From DASRJW01 sp964567755 (GTDB taxonomy: Bacteria > Krumholzibacteriota > Krumholzibacteriia > G020349025): 64,000 nucleotides of DNA. The stretch covers positions 1-64,000 of the forward strand of contig CAZMNW010000029.1 in assembly GCA_964567755.1 (NCBI GenBank), in the 5' to 3' direction. Position numbers and translations under genes: made by a program. Below, one piece after another: positions 8,564 through 17,026 of the stretch. The notes beneath the pieces are model-generated. The model was not told the DNA's origin and made no database searches. It worked only from the letters and a program-made list of their open reading frames with translations. Position 1 is the stretch's first letter; each line of letters starts with the position of its first letter.

Positions 8564-9171
8564 CAATGCTCCGCCAGCGGGAAGTTGCGCTCTCCGGCCG
8601 TCACCTCGAACTCGAGCTGGTTCTCCGCTGGCGGCAGCGGGCAGACCCACTGCGCGTTGTACGCGCAGTAAGGATTGTAGGCGTGATTGAAATCCAAGCG
8701 GAAACGGCGATCGTCAAGTGGCTCGGGCTCGAGATAGCGCCCCGCCCCATACGTGCTGCCACCGGACGTCGCGTCGCGAAAGGGTAGAAACAGGCTGCTG
8801 CCATCGAGCGCGCTGAACAGCGCCAAACGCTGCTCACGACCTCGAACCTGGAAACGCAGCGTGCCGAGACGCAGGTAGGGATCAAAGCTGTTCTGCGAGG
8901 TCGGGAACTGCAACGTGTCGGGCGTCGCCAACGGATCGAGGATGGCATCGAGCACGAACTCGAAATTGGGTGGATAGTACGACAGTCCTTTGAAGCGCGC
9001 GCGCTGTTCCGGCAGCAGCGGCCCGTCGGCGGATCGCATCGACCGATCCTTGTGCGTTCGGGTCTGCATCAGCGACTCGACGTAATCGCGCTGCTCCGGA
9101 GTGTGGCGCGCGCAGGCGCTGGCGAGCGCCCAGATTGACAACGCCACCAGGGCCACACTCGACCGCTTCAC
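8563..9171 (-). CDS. DUF1684 family lipoprotein
   Basis: 202 aa. The N terminus is a lipoprotein signal peptide ending at ALASAC. The mature part carries the DUF1684 hallmarks LFLPFRDATSG, DFNHAYNPYCAYN and CPLPPAENQL with a terminal AGERNF. The family is widespread and uncharacterised, usually secreted or membrane-anchored. I chose the GTG at 9169-9171: a GGAG site lies 5 nt upstream, the signal peptide then starts correctly, and GTGA overlaps the stop of the upstream gene by 4 nt. The molecular function is unknown. Confidence 0.85.
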   Translation of the reverse strand: MKRSSVALVALSIWALASACARHTPEQRDYVESLMQTRTHKDRSMRSADGPLLPEQRARFKGLSYYPPNFEFVLDAILDPLATPDTLQFPTSQNSFDPYLRLGTLRFQVRGREQRLALFSALDGSSLFLPFRDATSGGSTYGAGRYLEPEPLDDRRFRLDFNHAYNPYCAYNAQWVCPLPPAENQLEFEVTAGERNFPLAEH

Positions 9172-9830
9172 AGTCGCTCCGCCCTCGGCGGAGAGTACCC
9201 CCCGCGGTATTCCTCGATCGAGTCGCGCACCGAGGCGGGATAGCACAACCCGTATTCCTGAATGCGCCAGCGACCGTCAGCCTGTGTGAGGCAAAGGTTG
9301 ACTACGACGCCCGGATCCAGCACCGCCGCCAAGTCCCCCGGCACCTCCACCGGCCCGAGCAGGGCGCCCGAAGACAGTGGTCTCAAGACCAAGTGGCGTT
9401 GGCCGCGCACCACAACTTCACAGTAATCGGCCACCTGGGCGGGCCCCTCCGGCTCGAGCTGCATTTGCCCCATCAGGTCCAGCATCTCCGAGGCTCGGAC
9501 GGCGCGCAACACCGCGCGGGTGACTGCCTTCGACTCGCGCTGAAAATCCCTTCGTCGGCGCGGGGTCGCATCCTGCGTCAGCCAGTGTACGAACACGCGC
9601 GCCGCCGCACAGAATCGGCGCGTGCGATCGCGCGGGATGGGCAAACATTTCCGTATGTACCAATAGCCGAGGAAGACCCTCAAGTCCTTGGGCTGCATGC
9701 GCGCTGTGTCCCGCCGACGCGACAGCAGAAAGTCCCGGAGAGTAAACGCTAGGTCCTCGTAAGTCGCTCGATGTGGCGGTCGCGCGTTCTGCCGCGCCGC
9801 CTCCAGGAATCGCTGCAGGAGTTCATCCAT
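9168..9830 (-). CDS. Hypothetical protein with integrase-like SAM core-binding region
   Basis: 220 aa, not recognised with confidence. Residues ~1-85 (LLQRFLEAARQ through AARVFVHWL) are alpha-helical and basic, with a layout resembling the core-binding (SAM-like) domain of tyrosine recombinases, but there is no catalytic domain with the R-H-R-Y residues. The C-terminal half looks like a small beta-rich domain. No signal peptide or membrane segment is visible. The stop overlaps the start of the DUF1684 lipoprotein gene (GTGA). The ATG at 9828-9830 follows a GGGGGAA stretch. A FCB-like promoter candidate lies about 250 nt upstream. Confidence 0.6.
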   Translation of the reverse strand: MDELLQRFLEAARQNARPPHRATYEDLAFTLRDFLLSRRRDTARMQPKDLRVFLGYWYIRKCLPIPRDRTRRFCAAARVFVHWLTQDATPRRRRDFQRESKAVTRAVLRAVRASEMLDLMGQMQLEPEGPAQVADYCEVVVRGQRHLVLRPLSSGALLGPVEVPGDLAAVLDPGVVVNLCLTQADGRWRIQEYGLCYPASVRDSIEEYRGGYSPPRAERL

Positions 9831-10075
9831 GGGTTCCCCCCAAGGGCGGCAGCATCCACCCGTGATCTTGCATTCTTGATGTCGCCACGCGGCCGGCTGC
9901 GAAGCAAGCGAAAAGCGCTCCGGGAGGGGGTGGGTCGTCGTGCGCTGGTTGGCGAAAGAGCGGGGTCGAAAATGATCCGAACCTCTCGATCGACCTCTGC
10001 CGCATACAGATGTCCCATCCAGTGGACATCTCGTTGACAGCCGGGAAACGAAACGGTTCGCGGGCGAGCTGAGAA

Positions 10076-10104
10076 CAAATCTATAATCAACTGTGATAAT
10101 TCAA
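10076..10104 (-). promoter_or_regulatory. Candidate FCB-type promoter (TTG-N18-TAGATTTG)
   Basis: On the minus strand TTG (10102-10104) is followed after 18 nt by TAGATTTG (10076-10083). This matches the TTG / TAnnTTTG architecture of Bacteroidetes-type primary promoters. It would drive the minus-strand gene starting at 9830 with a leader of roughly 240 nt. On the plus strand the same patch offers TATAAT at 10082-10087. One match in AT-rich DNA can be chance. Confidence 0.35.
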
Positions 10105-10264
10105 GATATGGATTCTGTCGAGTCCTCGCCCTGCGGCCGGTCGAACTGGCACTAGGGGTGCAATACCGCCGGTGCGAGCGATCGGGTTCAGAGAGAAGTC
10201 GGATCACTCGGACTTGACCTGAGCGGAGACTTCGACCCCCCCTTGAAGTCTCCGCTCTTTGTTT
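10105..10264 (+). ncRNA. Possible structured small RNA ending at an intrinsic terminator
   Basis: A canonical plus-strand terminator has no plus-strand gene upstream of it, so a non-coding transcript starting near the AT-rich patch (TATAAT at 10082-10087 or GATAAT at 10095-10100) is suggested. Internal hairpins are possible: GCAC/GTGC near 10150, and a nested GGTTCA/TGACC plus AAGTC/GACTT structure at about 10184-10219. I do not recognise an RNA family. No -35 element of the standard type is evident. The 5' end is a guess. Confidence 0.3.
10221..10263 (+). terminator. Rho-independent terminator, 13-bp perfect stem
   Basis: GAGCGGAGACTTC (10221-10233) pairs perfectly with GAAGTCTCCGCTC (10245-10257) across an 11-nt C-rich loop and is followed by TTTGTTT on the plus strand. 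On the minus strand the sequence after the stem is not T-rich, so it is less suited to ending the nucleotidase gene at 10298, although it could still act in that direction. Confidence 0.8.
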
Positions 10265-10297
10265 CTCCCGCCAAATGTCTCCGCGGTTCGTCTCGCG

Positions 10298-11842
10298 TCA
10301 TCCCCTCCGCCCTCGTGCCGGCTCCTTACTGCCGGTACCGAGAAACCGGCTGTCGCTTCGCAGCGAGTCGAGTCGCCCCGCCGCTCCGGCAGCGATCAGT
10401 GCCTCGCGAACGACATCGCGGACGCGGTATTCCGTCCACACCACGTCGCGACCCTGAAGGAAGCCTCGAAACCCGTCCCCACCGTGGGCGAGGAAATTGT
10501 TGGTGGCGACGAGGTAGTCGGAGTTCGGATCCATGGGCTGCCCCGAGGCGTCCGTGATGTCGACCAGCCGCCGGCCTGCTGCAGCCGTGGCGAGGTACCG
10601 GCCACGCAAACCGGCGACCCGCGCTTGCAGCGGATCGGACTCGAGGAAATCGACGAGCTGGCGCCCCGTGAGCCGGGCGGTGACCAGCGTGTTCTCGAAC
10701 GGGATGAGTGTAAAAAGATCGGCTTCGGTGACGTTTCCAGGTTCGAACTCGGTTCGCACACCGCCCAGGTTGGTCACGGCGACATCCGCACCGGTGCGCG
10801 CGCGCATGGCATCGGCGACGAAATTCACCAGTTGCTCGCGCCCCAACCCATGTGCCGTGCGGGCGTGTACGCGGGCGACGAGCGGCGCGATCGCCTCGCA
10901 TACCGAATCGACGAATGCGGCGACAGGTGCGGCGGGGGCTGCGGGCAACGAATCGGCAAAGACCGGGTTCCATTGCACCTGCGACGCGAGCACGCGCTGG
11001 CCGTTCCAACGCAGGACGATCCTCCCCATTCCCCGCCCTTTCGTCCCCGCGGTCACCACTGGAATCCCCGCCACACGCCCGGCGACGTAGGTGTGCTCAT
11101 GGCCGCCGACGATGGCATCCACTCCGCGCGCACGCTGCGCCAAATCCGCGAGCGGCCCTGTGATCGTCCCGAGCGAGTCTTGCTCCGCGCCAATGTGACA
11201 CAGCAGCACGACAAGTTGCGCGCCCTGGGCGCGGACATGCGCCACGAGCGAATCCACCTGCTGCTCGGGTGGCGCGAAGCGCAGGCTCTCGACGTTCTGT
11301 GGCAGGGTGACTTTGGGAGTATCCGGTGTGATGAAGCCGATCACACCAACCCGGATCCCATCGCGAGCGAGGATGGCCCAGCCGCGCGCCCAGGATGGGG
11401 GCCCACCGTTCTTCTCGAAGACATTCGCCGCCAGCATGGGAAAATGCATCTCGGCAATGCGCGCGCGCAGCGTATCGATCCCCCAGTCGAACTCGTGGTT
11501 TCCGAGCGCCGCCGCATCGACCCCGAGACGATTGAGGAACCCGACGGTCGAACGACCGAAGGAGAAGTTCGACTCCGGCGTCCCCTGCCACGCGTCGCCT
11601 GCATCGAGCAAGAACGTGCGCTGCGGATGCGCGCGGCGCAAGGACTCGACCTCTGCTGCGAGCGCCAGGGCACCGCCCCATGGGCGGCGGCTGTGCGGTT
11701 CGAGTCCGGCCGTCTCGAATGTACCGTGGAAGTCGTTGAACGTAAGGAGCGTGACGTCGACGGGCGCGCGCGCACACCCCGCGAGAAGGATCGCCGCCTG
11801 TGCAGCGGCAAGTCGGAGTCGAAAGGACATGCGGCTGAACAT
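10298..11842 (-). CDS. UshA-like 5'-nucleotidase / 2',3'-cyclic phosphodiesterase lipoprotein
   Basis: 514 aa. A lipoprotein signal peptide ends at ILLAGC (Cys ~23). The metallophosphoesterase domain follows, with NDFHG (~36-40), DAGDAWQG, GNHEFDWG and GGHEHTY metal-binding motifs, then the C-terminal 5'-nucleotidase substrate domain with TNLGGVR and NNFLAHGGDGF. Such enzymes hydrolyse extracellular nucleotides to nucleosides in the periplasm. This fits the BMP-type (nucleoside) transporter encoded nearby at 13374-18049. I chose ATG 11840-11842; ATG 11830 is an alternative. The gene is transcribed away from the secreted-protein genes to its right. Confidence 0.9.
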   Translation of the reverse strand: MFSRMSFRLRLAAAQAAILLAGCARAPVDVTLLTFNDFHGTFETAGLEPHSRRPWGGALALAAEVESLRRAHPQRTFLLDAGDAWQGTPESNFSFGRSTVGFLNRLGVDAAALGNHEFDWGIDTLRARIAEMHFPMLAANVFEKNGGPPSWARGWAILARDGIRVGVIGFITPDTPKVTLPQNVESLRFAPPEQQVDSLVAHVRAQGAQLVVLLCHIGAEQDSLGTITGPLADLAQRARGVDAIVGGHEHTYVAGRVAGIPVVTAGTKGRGMGRIVLRWNGQRVLASQVQWNPVFADSLPAAPAAPVAAFVDSVCEAIAPLVARVHARTAHGLGREQLVNFVADAMRARTGADVAVTNLGGVRTEFEPGNVTEADLFTLIPFENTLVTARLTGRQLVDFLESDPLQARVAGLRGRYLATAAAGRRLVDITDASGQPMDPNSDYLVATNNFLAHGGDGFRGFLQGRDVVWTEYRVRDVVREALIAAGAAGRLDSLRSDSRFLGTGSKEPARGRRG

Positions 11843-12046
11843 ACGACCGCTCTCGGCATCGACACAAGCCGTCCCCGCGCGCGCCGAGAGCGCCACGGTT
11901 GCGGTTACACCACCCCTGGACCGAGACGGGCTTCGCCTCCCAAGGAAAGTCGTCGCCGGGGCACAGGTTTCCGCTGCATTCGTTGACCGGACCGACTCGG
12001 AGGACTAGCCTTTCCGCATCTCAGCATCGCCATGGGAGGACAAACC

Positions 12047-12559
12047 ATGAGTGCGCGCGCTCGAAGCTCCCGATTGTGCCTCGTGTTCGTCGTCTTGATG
12101 TGGTCGTTCGGCACGGCTTGGTCGCAGACCTGCATGGGAATCTGCAACGACCAACGTTGTACCGACCAGCCGGGCTGTACGACGACGTACGAAATTTGTC
12201 TGGGAAACGCCGGCGGCGATCCGGATGCGGAGGCACTGTGCCTACAGCAGCGTGACGCCTGTTTCACCGCCGTCGACGACGCATTCGCGACCTCCGCCAG
12301 CACCTGCACGACCGACCCATGCGTGCAGTTCAACTGCGGTCCCGACCACGGCTACCGACTCTCCCTCTGCAACGACCAGAACTTCGTGTGCAGGATGTTG
12401 GGCGGAAGCGAGGAGGACTGCAACGCACAGCTCGCTGCATGCCAGGCGGGGGCAGTGGATCGGTATCACCGCTGCCTGCTGAATGTCTGTACGACGACAT
12501 GCACCGTGAACCTCGAAACGATCGACTGGGGCGCGGTGAAGCAGCTCTACCGCGAATGA
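12047..12559 (+). CDS. Secreted cysteine-rich protein of unknown function
   Basis: 170 aa. An N-terminal signal peptide ends near GTAWSQ. The mature protein is rich in cysteine (about 20), including repeated C-x3-C and C-x(4-7)-C spacings, suggesting a disulphide-stabilised or metal-binding secreted protein. I do not recognise the family. The C terminus, DWGAVKQLYRE, is closely similar to the C terminus of the next gene (TWTKVKSLYQN). The ATG at 12047 has a GGAGGA site 6 nt upstream, better than an ATG at 12032. It is divergent from the nucleotidase gene. Confidence 0.7.
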   Translation: MSARARSSRLCLVFVVLMWSFGTAWSQTCMGICNDQRCTDQPGCTTTYEICLGNAGGDPDAEALCLQQRDACFTAVDDAFATSASTCTTDPCVQFNCGPDHGYRLSLCNDQNFVCRMLGGSEEDCNAQLAACQAGAVDRYHRCLLNVCTTTCTVNLETIDWGAVKQLYRE

Positions 12560-12770
12560 TCGGAGTGGTGCAGCGCGCTCCAGGTAGGCGAGCGCCTCGT
12601 CGGCTTCAGCACGAAACGCGAGCACCTCGGCGTGTGGAGCTCACCCGCGCCGTTCGGTTGAATCGACCTTCCCCCTCTGTTAAGATGGGGATCCGCCCCC
12701 AGCAGTGATTCTCCGGGTTATGAGCTGTGCTGTGCCCGGGAATTCGAGTGGACTGCAGCGGAGGTTTCAC

Positions 12771-13229
12771 ATGCACAAAGCCATCGTTCTCTCAGCCGCG
12801 GCGCTGCTCCTCCTGCCGGGGATCGCAGGCGCCCAGTCTTACAGCGCCATTCTCACGGGGCCGCAGGACGGCAATGCGTCGCCGGCCACGGGGAGCGGGA
12901 GCTTCACCTTGGACGCTGGCAAGATGCTGTCGTTCAACATCTCGTACAGCGGACTCCTCGGCACCGAGAGCGCCGCGCACATCCATTGCTGCGCTGCCCC
13001 TGGCGCTCCTGGCACCGTGTTGTTCGGGCTACCGGCGACCAACCCCAAGGTCGGCTCCGTGGGCCCGCTCACGGCACAGCAGGAGGCCGATCTCAACAAC
13101 GGGTTGATGTACGTCAACATCCACACGCTGCCCAATTTTTCCGGCGGCGAGATCCGCGGCCAGATCTTCAACACCGTGCCGGTTACAGAGAACACCTGGA
13201 CAAAGGTCAAGTCGTTGTATCAAAACTGA
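12771..13229 (+). CDS. Secreted CHRD domain protein
   Basis: 152 aa. A signal peptide ends at GIAGAQ. The rest is a CHRD domain (first described in chordin): it begins YSAILTGPQDG, has the AAHIHC and YVNIHTLPNFSGGEIRGQI blocks. CHRD domains in bacteria occur on secreted proteins with unknown, possibly binding, roles. The C terminus TENTWTKVKSLYQN resembles that of the preceding secreted protein. The start ATG has a GGAGG site 7 nt upstream; the 211-bp gap before it leaves room for its own promoter. A terminator follows at 13253. Confidence 0.88.
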   Translation: MHKAIVLSAAALLLLPGIAGAQSYSAILTGPQDGNASPATGSGSFTLDAGKMLSFNISYSGLLGTESAAHIHCCAAPGAPGTVLFGLPATNPKVGSVGPLTAQQEADLNNGLMYVNIHTLPNFSGGEIRGQIFNTVPVTENTWTKVKSLYQN

Positions 13230-13252
13230 GACGACGAAGTTGCGTGCAAATC

Positions 13253-13283
13253 GAGGCCGGGGCGATCCCCCGGTCTCGTTGCT
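13253..13283 (+). terminator. Probable intrinsic terminator after the CHRD gene
   Basis: GAGGCCGGGG (13253-13262) pairs with CCCCGGTCTC (13268-13277) across a 5-nt loop, with one G-T pair. The following GTTGCTT is only weakly T-rich. It lies 24 nt after the CHRD stop, in the gap with the convergent ABC-transporter operon, and may act in both directions. Confidence 0.6.
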
Positions 13284-13373
13284 TCAGCGCCGCCCGCGCG
13301 CGATGCGCAGTGCCTCGATGAGCTCTGGCAAGTACTAGAGCGGTCCGTCATCCGCGTCTCGCGGCAGAGTCGT

Positions 13374-14315
13374 CTACGATTGCAGTGGTTGACCGAGCGC
13401 GGCGGGGGCGCGGCTGCGTCCGATGACCCCGGCGAGCGCGATCATGGTCACGACATACGGCAACATCTGGAGGAACTGCGCCGGGATACCGAGTGCTCCC
13501 CCCTGCAGTTGAATCTGCAGCGCCTCGGCGCAGCCGAAGAGAAGACACGCGACTGCCGCTCCGCGCGGCGTCCACTTGCCGAACACGAGCGCCGCGAGCG
13601 CGATGAAGCCTCGGCCGCTCGACATGCCGGCGGTGAACTGGTGCTGCTCGAGCGCGAGCCACGCGCCACCGAGCGCTGCGATTCCGCCGGAGAGCAGCAC
13701 TCCTGTCCAGCGCAGCCGCACGACCGACACGCCGAGGGATCGCGCCGCCTCCGGATTCTCCCCCACGGCGTGCAGTCGCAAGCCGAAGACGCTGCGTCTT
13801 GCCACGCGATGCGAAATCACGACGACTAGAATCGTGAGCCACACGAAGGGAGTGCAGAAGAGCACGCGCGTCACGCTCCAGTCTGCGAGCCCAGGCAACT
13901 CCAGAATCGGGATTCCGCCGATACGCGCGGAGTTCGAAGAGCTGCCGAACACCAAGGTCAGCAACAGCTTCGTCAATCCCGCGGCGAGAAGGTTGATCCC
14001 CAACCCGCTCACGATCTGGTTGGCGCCGAAGCGCACGCAGACGAGCGCGTGCAACGCTCCGAGACCCACGCCGGCCGTCCCCGCGGCCGCGACACCGAGC
14101 CAGGCGGCGGATGCCCCGCCGATGCCGGCCATCTCCGCCGCGTGCGCCACCGCGACGCACGCGAAGCCGCCGCAGAGCAGCATGCCTTCGAGCGCGATGT
14201 TGATGACGCCGGCACGCTCGCTGTAGAACCCGCCGACGGCGGCGAAGACGTACGGGACCGAGATGCGCAGCGTCGCGGCCACGAGCAAACTGGCGAACTG
14301 CAGCGCCTCCATCAT
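13374..14315 (-). CDS. BMP-type nucleoside/sugar ABC transporter permease (second subunit)
   Basis: 313 aa, multi-spanning inner-membrane protein of the binding-protein-dependent permease family found with BMP/PnrA lipoproteins (NupQ/YufQ-like). The blocks ERAGVINIALEGMLLCGG and GANQIVSGLGINLLAAG are family signatures, and a conserved GENPEAARSLGVSV loop is the ATPase-contact region. It is the last gene of a four-gene operon (lipoprotein, ATPase, permease, permease). Tandem ATGs lie at 14310-14315 behind a GGGAGG site; the second overlaps the preceding stop as TGATG. Confidence 0.9.
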   Translation of the reverse strand: MMEALQFASLLVAATLRISVPYVFAAVGGFYSERAGVINIALEGMLLCGGFACVAVAHAAEMAGIGGASAAWLGVAAAGTAGVGLGALHALVCVRFGANQIVSGLGINLLAAGLTKLLLTLVFGSSSNSARIGGIPILELPGLADWSVTRVLFCTPFVWLTILVVVISHRVARRSVFGLRLHAVGENPEAARSLGVSVVRLRWTGVLLSGGIAALGGAWLALEQHQFTAGMSSGRGFIALAALVFGKWTPRGAAVACLLFGCAEALQIQLQGGALGIPAQFLQMLPYVVTMIALAGVIGRSRAPAALGQPLQS

Positions 14316-15406
14316 GCCTCCCGTGCGCGGCTCGGCGCCGCAAGGCCGCTGCGCCGCACGAATGCCGCGCGCCCCGCCACCACGATGACGAGCAAGATGA
14401 CGATGGCTTGCAAAATGTCGACGAATTCCTTCGGCACGAGCGCGTTGATGACGAAGCCACCTCGATCGAGCGCACCGAAGAAGAGTGCAGCCGGCACGAT
14501 GCCCAGCGGATGGGTGCCGCCGAGAAGCGCCACGGCAATGCCCTTGAAACCGGCTTCGGCGCTAAACCCCTCTTCGAAGTAGTACTTGTATCCCTGCACG
14601 AAGTTGGCCGCCGCGGTGCCGGCGAGCGCACCGGAGAGCGCCATGGCTTGGACCATGCGGCGGCGGACCGGGATGCCGGCGCTGCGTGCCGCTGTTTCCG
14701 AAAGCCCGGTCGCGCGCACTTCGTAGCCCCAACGCGTCCGCCACAGCGCCAGGAAACACGCCACGCACAGCAGCAGTTGCACTGCGAGCGCGAGATTGAG
14801 CGGAGCGCCGCGAAATGCAGGAGCGAAGTCTTCCAGTCGTGGCAAACGCGCTGCCAGCGGGATTTCGGCCGTGTGCACGGATTCGAACAGGGCCAATCTC
14901 TCGACCAGGATCCAGCTTGCGAGCGCGAAGGCGACGAAATTGAGCATGATCGTGTTGATCACTTCGTGCACGCCGAGATAGGCGCGCAACAAAGCCGGAA
15001 TCATCGCCCAGAGCGCCCCTGTGGCGGCTGCGACCAGCAGAACCAACGGCGCCGCAACGACTGCCGGCCAGGCATCGCCGAGGACCGTTGCAAAGCTCGC
15101 GGACACGAGACCCGCGAGCACCATCTGCCCTTCGGCACCGATGTTGAACAGCCCGGCACGAAATGCCACCGCCACGGCCAAACCCGTGCCGATGAGCGTC
15201 GTGGCCTTGAACAGCACCTGTCCGAACCCGTAGGCCGAACCGAAGATGGCGTCCAAGAGCTTGGCGTAGACCTCGACAGGATTGCGCCCGAGTGTGAGAA
15301 CGAGCACCGCCCCCGCGACCAAGGCCAAAAGGATGGCGAGGACCGGCCCGGCGACGGAACGCAGTCCGCGCCCGATGCGTGTTTCCCCGAACCCTCCACG
15401 GCTCAT
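14312..15406 (-). CDS. BMP-type nucleoside/sugar ABC transporter permease (first subunit)
   Basis: 364 aa, NupP/YufP-like permease with about ten hydrophobic segments. Blocks GLFNIGAEGQMVLAG, HEVINTIMLNFVA and the cytoplasmic loop RATGLSETAARSAGIPV are typical of the family and pair with the ATPase. The start ATG (15404-15406) overlaps the ATPase stop as ATGA, so translation is coupled. It forms a heterodimeric channel with the permease encoded downstream. Confidence 0.92.
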   Translation of the reverse strand: MSRGGFGETRIGRGLRSVAGPVLAILLALVAGAVLVLTLGRNPVEVYAKLLDAIFGSAYGFGQVLFKATTLIGTGLAVAVAFRAGLFNIGAEGQMVLAGLVSASFATVLGDAWPAVVAAPLVLLVAAATGALWAMIPALLRAYLGVHEVINTIMLNFVAFALASWILVERLALFESVHTAEIPLAARLPRLEDFAPAFRGAPLNLALAVQLLLCVACFLALWRTRWGYEVRATGLSETAARSAGIPVRRRMVQAMALSGALAGTAAANFVQGYKYYFEEGFSAEAGFKGIAVALLGGTHPLGIVPAALFFGALDRGGFVINALVPKEFVDILQAIVILLVIVVAGRAAFVRRSGLAAPSRAREA

Positions 15407-17019
15407 GGTGCTGTCTCCCGGTCGGGCTCTTGCAGCGTCCCCCCGGTCATCCACGCCCCGAGCTCGGCAGCGGTGGCTTGGTCGGCCCTGCACTCTCCTG
15501 CCACGCGACCTGCGAACAGAACGAGCACGCGATCGGCGAGCGCCAGGATCTCGTTCAAATCGGCCGAAATGAGCAGAATGGCCTTGCCGGAATCCCTCGC
15601 CTTCAAGATCTGTGTGTGCAGGAAGGCGATCCCCCCCACATCCACACCACGTGTCGGCTGGGCGAGGAGCAGGAAATCCGGCTCGCGGTCGATCTCGCGC
15701 CCGACCACGAGCTTTTGTTGATTGCCCCCGGATAGAATCGACGCTGGAGATGCGGGCTGATCGGGGCGAATCTCGTAGCGTCGGAGCAGCGCCTGCGCAC
15801 GCGCGCCGACACGAGCGGGGGACAGCCATATGCCGTGACCGAGATCTCGTTCGCGCTGGCGCCCGAGGATGGCGTTCTCGTCGATGCGCATCGAGGGGAT
15901 GAGCGCTTCCTGCAACCGATCGGCCGGCACATAGGCCATGCCGCGTGCACGTCGCGCCGCGGTGGTGTGTGTCGTGACATCGTCGCCATGCAGCAGAACG
16001 CGGCCACGCGCGAGCGGCAGGAGGCCGAGAAGCACGAGCGCCAGCGTGCGCTGGCCGTTGCCTTCGACACCGGCCACGCCGAGGATTTCACCGCGCCGCA
16101 CCGTGAACGAAATCTGCTGCAAGGCATCGCGTTTCCCGTCGGTGCACAAACCCTCGCAATGCAGCACCACGGGCGCGGCATCCGCGCCCTCGCCACCGGC
16201 CGCCATCCCGCTCGGCATGGGCGTCGTTGCGGTCGCCGGGAATGCGTCGCGTTCCGGGCCTTCGCGCCGGCTCGCATGCCGCGACACCACTGGCACCGAG
16301 CGGCCAACGATGGCGTGGGCCAGTCGTGCGCCATCGGCCTGCTGCGCCGGCATCTCGTCCACCACCCGGCCATCGCGCATCACGGTGATCACATCGGCAA
16401 TCGAGAGCACCTCCTGCAACCGGTGCGAGATGAGCAGAACGGTATGGTCTGTGCGCACGAGCCGGCGCAGGATGGTGAAAAAGTCCTCGACTTCGCGCGG
16501 CGCGAGCACGGCCGTGGGTTCATCGAGGATGAGAACGCGTGCCCCGCGCACGAGCACTTTGAGGATCTCGACGCGCTGTTGCTCGCCGACCCCGAGATCA
16601 CCGACGCGGGCATCTGGATCGACGGCGAGACCGAAGCGCGCCGCGGTGTCGCGCACCTGGACGCGGGCGGCGTCGCGGTCGAACCAGGGTCCGCGGTGTG
16701 GTTCGCTGCCGAGAACGACGTTTTCGCACACGGAGAGCGTCGGCACCAACATGAAGTGCTGGTGCACCATCCCGAGACCGAGCCCGATCGCCCGCGCCGT
16801 GCCACCGCGTCCGAGGGCTTGGGCCTCGATCCGCACGGCCCCGGCATCGGCCCGTGTCTCACCGTAGGCGACGCGCATCAGTGTGGTCTTGCCCGCGCCG
16901 TTTTCGCCCACGAGCGCATGAATGCTGCCACGGCGCACACGCAGATCGACGTGGTCGCACGCCACGATGCCAGGGTATGCCTTGACGATGTCGTGGAGTT
17001 CGAGCGCGTACTCGCTCAT
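15403..17019 (-). CDS. BMP-type ABC transporter ATP-binding protein, duplicated cassette
   Basis: 538 aa with two fused ATPase domains, as in RbsA/NupO. Domain 1 has Walker A GENGAGKTT, Q-loop MVHQHF, signature GVGEQQRVEILK and Walker B VLILDEPTA. Domain 2 has a degenerate P-loop GVEGNGQR, signature LSGGNQQK, and the aspartate-box equivalent LLLAQPTRGVD. The degenerate second P-loop is normal for this family. A Pro/Ala/Gly-rich linker of about 30 residues separates the halves and is longer than usual. The ATG at 17017-17019 lies 7 nt after the lipoprotein stop. Confidence 0.93.
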   Translation of the reverse strand: MSEYALELHDIVKAYPGIVACDHVDLRVRRGSIHALVGENGAGKTTLMRVAYGETRADAGAVRIEAQALGRGGTARAIGLGLGMVHQHFMLVPTLSVCENVVLGSEPHRGPWFDRDAARVQVRDTAARFGLAVDPDARVGDLGVGEQQRVEILKVLVRGARVLILDEPTAVLAPREVEDFFTILRRLVRTDHTVLLISHRLQEVLSIADVITVMRDGRVVDEMPAQQADGARLAHAIVGRSVPVVSRHASRREGPERDAFPATATTPMPSGMAAGGEGADAAPVVLHCEGLCTDGKRDALQQISFTVRRGEILGVAGVEGNGQRTLALVLLGLLPLARGRVLLHGDDVTTHTTAARRARGMAYVPADRLQEALIPSMRIDENAILGRQRERDLGHGIWLSPARVGARAQALLRRYEIRPDQPASPASILSGGNQQKLVVGREIDREPDFLLLAQPTRGVDVGGIAFLHTQILKARDSGKAILLISADLNEILALADRVLVLFAGRVAGECRADQATAAELGAWMTGGTLQEPDRETAP

Positions 17020-17026
17020 ACGCCCA

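Larger units (their letters stand above)
9831..10297. other. 467-bp gap with AT-rich promoter patch and plus-strand terminator
   Basis: This gap separates two minus-strand genes. It contains an AT-rich patch at about 10070-10110, unusual in this GC-rich sequence, and a perfect intrinsic terminator at 10221-10263 oriented on the plus strand. No protein gene is convincing. Between the patch and the terminator, several short stems are possible (for example AAGTC...GACTT at 10185-10215). A small plus-strand RNA is the simplest reading. Confidence 0.45.

Noticed and set aside
10140..10220. The stretch ACTAGGGGTGC near 10145-10157 resembles the 5' end of a TPP riboswitch.
   Set aside because: The essential CTGAGA and GTAGGGA segments are absent, and the next plus-strand gene is far away.
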